DNA of 64,000 bases from Lojkania enalia. Lineage: Eukaryota > Ascomycota > Dothideomycetes > Pleosporales. The DNA lies in assembly GCA_010094045.1 (NCBI GenBank), contig ML986732.1:1-64000 (forward strand), read 5' to 3'. The stretch's first letter is position 1; each line of letters begins with the position of its first letter. The translations under genes and the position numbers were made by a program. The notes below the pieces were generated by a model that saw only the letters and a program-made list of their open reading frames with translations, had not been told where the DNA came from and did no database searches. Below are positions 57,251 through 64,000 of this stretch, one piece after another.

Positions 57251-60200
57251 CGATTCTACTACTCTATCTCTAGGTTTTCTTTATAAATTTAGGTTCTATA
57301 ATATACCTGCAATACCGTAGGGCTAAAGTTTTCTTCTAGTTTTTAGATATTACTCTATAAGTTCCTATATTTATCTATTCCTAACTATTTAATTAGATAG
57401 TATTATTTACTATTCTATATCCTATATTTTATTATCTTCTTAACTTTCTATTCCTAATCTTCTCCGTATATATCTATATTATATACTACTAGTTTAGTAT
57501 TTTAAGGTACCTTTTCTATAAGTATAATATAAAAGGTTAGATAGATTTTTATAGTTGTAGGTAATTTAAATCGATAGTTTATAGGTAATATCTATTCTTT
57601 AATCTTATATAGTCTAATTTTAATATAGTCTAGTTTGCTGCTTAGTCGTTTACTTTAAATATTTTGTCTTAACAGCTAAACTTTTTCTCCTTTCTTAAAG
57701 TAAGGTAGTTATTTATATTTCTTATTATAGTATTTCTTTATAGTATATTATAGGAACTAGAAATCTTTCTTTAGTAAGTCTTATATTTGTTAAATAATCT
57801 TAACTTATTCTTATACTTAAGATACCTATAATATTACTTTAATCGGGGTATTATATATTTTTAATTTATACCTATAGTTTACTATAAATAGTAATACTCT
57901 AGTTATACTATATATAGTACTATTATACGCGAGTTGTATTATTAGTAGTAGTATTATCTAATTATTTTATCTATAGTTAAAGTAGTACTATAGGTATTAT
58001 TCTACTATTTAGTTTATTCGCTCTATCTACCTATCTATCTATAGATAAAACGCTGTTAATAGTTTATATTTAATTTCTAGTAAGTTTATAATTATCTATT
58101 AAAACTTTAAAGTAAACTTAGTATTTTAATCTATAATTATCTTCTAGGATACTCTATACTGTACTACGATCTATTTTAGAAAGATGTTTATAACTTATTC
58201 TACTAATAATACTTTATTATAGGGGATAAAGTAGGTATATTTTATAAGTTTATCTACAATTATTATAATAAAATTATATACTTCTCTCTTAGGGTAGTCT
58301 TTTAACTTTAGTAGCTTAATAATAAAGTTTATAGTAATTTCTATCTATAATCTAATAGGTATTTCTAGATTTTATAATAGTCTATAAGGTATATATCTAT
58401 TAGGTTTATTTTATTAGTAGTCTATGTATTCTTGTAACATATTTTTTACCTATTCTCTAGCTTTAGAAAAGTAGAATCCTCTAAGGATTTGTTCTAGTAT
58501 TTTTTCTATTCCTTAGTATCTATAGGTAGGGGCTTTATAGAATTACCTAATAAATTCTTTTTTAACTTTAACTAGTATATAGATTCGATTGTAGATATAT
58601 AATAGTCTATCTATCTATTCTAGTTCTTGTTCTTAGAGTTTTTCAGGTATCCCATCTATTACTAATCTAATTAGTATTATCTAGCTTACTTCTTTAGTAA
58701 TAGTTGTTACTATAAGTTATAGATAATTATATACTATACTTCCGTCTTATTATCTTTTTAGTAGTATAGCTGTAGTTTCTTTCTCTTACTCGTATCCCGA
58801 TAGTCTACTTAGTACGTCTACTCTTTAGTTCTATTTTCCGCTAATATAGATAATCTTAAAGTTAAATATAGCTAGTTTTTATAACTATCTAACCTATCTA
58901 GGGGTAAGAGTTTTAGTAGTAAGAAAGGTAGTAAGGTTTTTATAATCGTAATAGACTTTAATTTACTATTTTACTTCTTACAGGTATATACGCCATTCTT
59001 TAAAATATACTATAATAGCTAGAAGTTCTTAGTTGTATATATTATAATTTATCTCTACTAGTATAAGTTTTCGTAAATAGTATACTATTAGATATTATTT
59101 TCTATTGTAGATTTATATAAGGATTCCAGCTATTCTTATTCCTAATACATCAGTTTCTATAAAAGCCTTCTTTTCTAGGTTATAGAGTTTCAGTACTAGT
59201 TCTTACTAAAATTGTTTCTTAACTTCTTAAAAGGCTTTTTCTTATTTATTTACCTATATAAAGGTAATATCTTTCTTTAATAGTTAAGTTAGAGGTATAG
59301 TTATATTACTTTAATCGTTAATAAAGGTTTAGTAGAAGTTATAAAACCCTATAAAGGATTAAACATCTTTAACTATCTTTAGGGTTAGCTAGTCTCTAAT
59401 TACTACTAATTTATTTAGGTCTATTTATAGTTGTTCTAGTTTAATAATAAATCTTAAGTAGTCTATTCTTATAGTATAAAATTCGTACTTTCTTACTTTA
59501 AGGTATAGTTTTACTATTTATAATACGCGTAGTACTTATTCGATATATTTCTTATATTTCTATTTTATTTTTAAATATATAAGAACGTTATCTAAATATA
59601 TTATATAGAATTATTTAAAATAGGGTCTTAGTACCTTATTAATTCGTTTTTAAAAGGTGGCTGGTACGTTAGTAAGTCTAAATAGTATAACTAAGTATTT
59701 AAAGAGTCCCTTTTTTATTCTAAATACTATTTTCTATTTATCTTCTTCTTTAATATAGATTTAATAGTACACGTTCTAGATGTCTAATTTTATAAAGATA
59801 GTAACTTCTCTTAATTAGTTTCTTAAGTTACGAATAAGTAGTAGAGGATATTAATCTTTAATTATAATATTGTTAAGGGTGTAATAATCGACGTATATTT
59901 ATAGGTTAATTATTCCTTTCTTATTTATAAAGAGTATAGAGTATACTACTAGTAAGTTTAATTTTCTAATTATTCTCTTCTTCAGGTGTTCGTCTATATA
60001 TTATTTTAGAGCCTCTATTTCTCTTAGTATTAGGCTGTATATTAGTCTATATCTAGGTTCTTTTCCTAGTTATAGTTTAATTTTATAATTGTATTCTCTA
60101 TATTTAGGTAAATATTATAGTAGTTCTTAAAATTATTTTATTAAATATTAGTATTCTTTAAGTATATTATATAATACGTTTTCTATTAGGAATAATTCTT

Positions 60201-62759
60201 TTACTACTTCTTTTACTATTATAGTAAGTTATTCCTTAATTAGTTAGCTAGAGTTTTTAAGGATAATTCGTCCTATTTACCAATTTATTTAAAGGTTTTC
60301 TTTTCTTAACTATAGAATTTCTAGGATAATATTATAGTCGGTAATTTCTATAATTTAGAATATTTGTCCTTATTAGGTTGTTTCTAGAATTTTAAACTCT
60401 TCTAGTTCTATAATATATATAACTTTCTTCTAGAAATCTTTCCCTTCTATAGTTTAAATTGCGTAAGATCGTTCTAGTTATACTATAAGTATTTCTTTTC
60501 TAATAATATAGTTACTAGCTATAAAATTCTTTATTACTCTACTATTAATAAGTATATATACTTTATAGCTGTAGTACCATCCGGGTATTATAAAGTAGTA
60601 TTCTTCTATATTCCTATATAGCTAAGTTATCTTAAGCTAGTAGGCTATTACTTCTTTTATAGATATATATTTTAGATATTTCCGTTCTAGGTATTTATAC
60701 TATAACTTTCCTCTAATATATACTTTAGGTAGTAAAGGTTTAGATTTAAGTATTATATAGTTTTAAGTTTATTTAGTAACTTCCTATTCTATTATAGCTT
60801 CTTATTTTATAGGATTTCCTAGTACTTTATCTTCGTTTAGTCGTCTTAGCTATATACCTGTGTTTTCCTTTCTTCTTTAGTAGGCCTTATACTATTATTT
60901 AATACACGATATCTATACTATCTTAAAATATACTAGGTAGTATTAGTTTATATAAAAGTTATTATCTTCTCTAATCTAGTAATTCTATTCTTATTTATAT
61001 TATAATACTTTTAGTATCTAGTATTTTACTAGTACTTCGCTTTGTAAGAAGGTTACTACTTTCTGTACTATATATACAGCCTTATCTTAATCTATTATAT
61101 TAAGGTACTCTTCTACTACTTTTATAGTTTCTATCTATTTTTAGAAGTATAAGAAGTAGATTTCTCTAGAGTAGGTATTTTACCATTCTTCATAAACGTC
61201 GATAATATCTTATTCTAGTCTATTTTTATTATAGAACCTTATAGGTAATTCCTCTTATAGGGTAGTTATAGAAGCTAGGGTTCTCTATTTATACTCGATT
61301 ATTCCTTATTAGTATATAGAATATACTTTAGATACTAGTTTAGGTATTAGTACTCTAGTAGTAGCTTCTTCTATTTATAACAGGGTATTTATTTCTTTAT
61401 CCTTATCTAATATTTCTTAAACTTCTTCTAGCCATCTTTTTATATATTCCTATATTACTATAAGTTATATTTTCTTTTAAGGCTAATATCCTATAGTTTC
61501 TTTAAGTTGTTAGTATATTTAATACTCGTTTTCGTTATAGAAGAACTAATATAAGATTCTGTATTCTATAGTTGCAGCTAGTTTTTCTTTACCTACTTCC
61601 TATAGTTTATCTTCTATAGGCTACTTTCTCCTTTCTTTCTTTTTACTTCGACATTCCTTTACTATATATTCTAATTTCTAATAGTTATAGTACTTAATAT
61701 TTTTCTTTTAAATCTTCTTTTTCTAAGTCGCTTATAACTTAGGCTTCTTTTCTCTAGTAGCGTTTAGATCTATAGGTCCGCCTATATTAGTAGTTTTTAC
61801 TAAAAAGCGTGCCCTTTAGTAGTATACTTATCTTTTCTTATTTTTAAACTAGTATAGTTTATTATTAATCCTCTTTACTAGTTAGAAGTATAATATTAGG
61901 TCCCGCAGTTATTCTATATATATTATTACTCTTCTTATTTCTATTTTTAACCCTCTGCAGAACTTTACTATTATACTATAATTATTCTAGGCAACTTTAT
62001 TCAAGAGCTATTAAAAGCTTAATATATATAAGGTAATAGATCCTAGTTAAACTAGGTTATAGAGTCTATTCTCTACTACTTATACTTCGTCGATATTTCT
62101 AAATACTAGTTTAAGTTTCTATTAGAAATATACTAGACTTATAAATATTACTTTAGTTTTACTCTTCTAGTATTCTTCTATATAGTTCTTAAAATCTATT
62201 AGAAAGGACTAGAACCAGTCGAGTAGTTTACTTATTAAGTATACTCCTATAAATAGTACTTTCTCGTTCTTATATTAAATAATATTAAGGTTAGCGTTAA
62301 TATAGATTCTTACTACTACTAGGAATCTTTTAAGCTTAGATCTAGTTCTATTAAACTTATTAAATAGTACTAGTTTAATTCGTTATTAGTAATATATTAT
62401 TAATAGTACTCTTTTAACTTACTCGAGTTTTTAGATAATTCCCGCAAGTCCCATCCCTTATTTACTATTAACTATTCCTTATATTTCTTTAAAACTTTCA
62501 AGAAGGCTATTCTAAGTCTCTTTAAAACTTCTTATCTATTTATCTACTAGGACTAACTATTTCTATTATTATACTAATTCGTTCTATATTCTTATAAATA
62601 TAATTATTATACCTACCTCTAAAGAGGTAGTTTTACTAGCTAATCCCGATATTTTACTTGCGTAAGTTTCTTATATTACTTACTAAAGGTATCTCTTTCC
62701 TTATAACTAGGGTAGTCTAACTAATCTTACTTCTTCTAACCTTACGAGGGTAGTTAAAG

Positions 62760-63093
62760 TATAACAGCCTCTAATTAACTAGGTATAAGGGGGGTAATAA
62801 CTAAGAATAATTACGTATTATAAGGTATATTATTCTTATAGGCTTATAATAGAAGTACGTAAGTAGAGTATATAAAGGATATTTAAGTTAACTATAAAGA
62901 GTTATAGAGACTAGAGTTATAAGATTGTTAAATACAATTTAGTTCCCTTATTATTTCTCCTCGCTTAATTACTTAGTTAACTAAGCTACTAAGTATATTA
63001 TATACCTTATACTAGCCTTATTCTTCTAACTATATAGAGTTCTAAATCTTAATTAGGTCTAGTGCAGGGGTTCCTATAAGGATGTCTATAATA
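62760..63093 (-). repeat. 5' LTR of the nested gypsy
   Basis: Starts TATAACAGCCTCTAATTA and ends GATGTCTATAATA on the plus strand. Read on the minus strand the ends are TA...TA where TG...CA is expected, both explainable by RIP transitions. Confidence 0.9.
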
Positions 63094-63098
63094 ACAAG

Positions 63099-63375
63099 AT
63101 AGGGGAAGTTAAAGAAGCTAAAGTAGATAAGAAAGAAGAGAATATACTAGAGCTATAGAGTATATAAATAATATAGATAAGGATTGGGAATTATAGTATA
63201 CTAATTAATATTATTAAACATCTTAATATACGCTTAATTAAGGTATTCCAGCTACTTAATATACTATAGTATTATTTCTTAAAGCTTAATAGAGGTAAAG
63301 AGATACTAGAGGTAAGGTAAATAGGTAGTTAAGGCTAGACTAGGGTAAGAAAGTAGCAGCAGTATAATAATAATA
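63099..63375 (+). pseudogene. Telomere-linked-helicase-like gene, part 2
   Basis: The frame interrupted at 56255 resumes: GEVKEAKVDKKEENILEL, then IGNYSILINIIKHLNIRLIK and VFQLLNIL, which I recall as continuing the same family (acidic EVEE.EVDE..ED then IVKHLSVRSIE). It runs into the second direct-repeat copy at about 63376 before any helicase motifs. Confidence 0.5.
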
Positions 63376-64000
63376 GCGAAGGGCCTATCTAATATAAAAT
63401 AATAAATTAGGTCTAATTTATAATAGATTAGGTATAGTACTATAGCGCTATACCTAAAATAGGTTGTTAAAAGGGGGCGATTTATCTAACTATTACCCTC
63501 CTAATTTATTTACAACTAGTACTCTAACCCTAATACTTTATATATAAAAACTATTTAGTAGAGTCTATTTATTCTACTTATAATACTATATTATCGCACC
63601 TGTACTAGTATAGGGCTATAATAAGGCTAGAAGGATATAGTTCTACTAAGATATATAGACGCTCGAACCGAGGGCGTAATACTATATCTATAATAGAAAG
63701 ACTTATATATAAGTAAGTAGAATAGTACTATTACTAGAGGATATTAAAAACTATCTCTACTATCTATCTAAGTACTACGTTCTAATATATAAGAAATATA
63801 CAACTACTATATTAAATATTAATATATATCTACAGTACTATTATAGTATAATAATAGAGTAGAGGAGGGTAATTATTAAGTATACTTATTAGTAGCTAAT
63901 TAGACTAATAAAAGATATCTAGCTACCCGTACTATTTAAGCAACTAATACTAGAATTAGGAAAGCTACTAAATAGGTTCTAGTATAAGTAATCTAGATAC

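Larger units (their letters stand above)
56256..63093 (-). mobile_element. Complete Ty3/gypsy LTR retrotransposon, RIP-degraded
   Basis: LTRs at 56256-56623 (368 bp) and 62760-63093 (334 bp) share most bases. Five-base target-site duplications ACGAG (56251-56255) and ACAAG (63094-63098) differ by one G-to-A. The coding strand is minus: zinc knuckle KYYNY*KLEYIVKECRSKK near 61690-61640 (CCHC with Cys/His mutated), reverse transcriptase IFIKLDI*NVYY and YLVILFRLTNVPATF near 59800-59650, YLDNVLIYL near 59590, and RNase H region YLRKLISVEINYNIYN*ELLAII near 59080. A purine-rich tract (AGAGGAGGAAGGTAG) abuts the left LTR, as expected for the 3' LTR. Confidence 0.92.
53547..64000 (+). repeat. Long direct repeats 53547-54170 and 63376-64000
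   Basis: About 620 bp match with scattered transition differences, beginning CCTATCTAATATAA and running to AGTATAAGTAATCTAGATA. The second copy reaches the window edge and may continue. The block starts upstream of the helicase-like relic and covers its first coding part, with a TATA-like TTTATATATAAAAA near 53698. Confidence 0.9.

Noticed and set aside
1..64000. CRISPR arrays, rRNA or operons
   Set aside because: No spaced identical repeats or rRNA-like segments were seen, and the genome is fungal.

Overview
This window is from a filamentous ascomycete (Pezizomycotina); the genus cannot be named from sequence alone. Evidence: long AT-rich, TpA-rich tracts nearly devoid of CpA/TpG, the footprint of repeat-induced point mutation (RIP); a Tad-like LINE, Ty3/gypsy elements and a fungal hAT; short introns of about 50 nt; and a NACHT-WD40 NLR gene with nearly identical repeats, of the kind used in fungal non-self recognition.

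Layout. 1-18.4 kb is RIP-degraded: a hAT transposase tail (1-1000), a degenerate telomere-like tract (about 1290-1412), and relics of a GNAT acetyltransferase (about 7.6-8.3 kb), a kinase-like gene (about 9.3-11.7 kb), a DUF7924-like gene (about 13.3-14.15 kb) and a second kinase on the minus strand (about 16.1-16.8 kb). 18.4-27.4 kb is less mutated and holds decayed host-type genes: a coiled-coil fragment, a long minus-strand relic at 22.77-24.33 kb, and a multi-pass membrane protein whose 5' region occurs twice. 27.4-32.86 kb is again RIP-degraded with nothing recognised. 32.87-39.66 kb is an intact island. 39.66-45.39 kb is a Tad-like LINE with a 12-bp target-site duplication. 45.4-46.42 kb holds the other part of an inverted repeat and the 3' end of an ankyrin gene, cut by an N gap (46421-47155). 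47.16-64 kb is RIP-degraded transposon nest: a minus-strand hAT, a plus-strand chromodomain gypsy, and a large telomere-linked-helicase-like gene split by a complete minus-strand gypsy (56256-63093).

The core is the divergent pair at 33.74-38.85 kb. On the minus strand is an NLR (NACHT plus WD40, 1159 aa after removing a 51-nt intron). On the plus strand is a 263-aa protein (52-nt intron) with an N-terminal domain resembling HeLo-like/SesA death-fold domains and two C-terminal pseudo-repeats. The NLR's extreme N-terminus carries a stretch matching the effector's first pseudo-repeat (F..[IF]EV.G..N.[VI]G). This reproduces the architecture of the HET-S/NWD2 pair of Podospora anserina, in which ligand binding by WD repeats lets the NLR N-terminus template amyloid folding of the effector's C-terminus and trigger cell death. 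The motif here is not obviously the canonical HET-s one, so this may be an undescribed amyloid-signalling variant.

The pair is bracketed by an inverted repeat of about 0.7 kb (32.87-33.57 kb against 45.4-46.05 plus 39.6-39.66 kb). One arm is split by the LINE; the other preserves the empty site.
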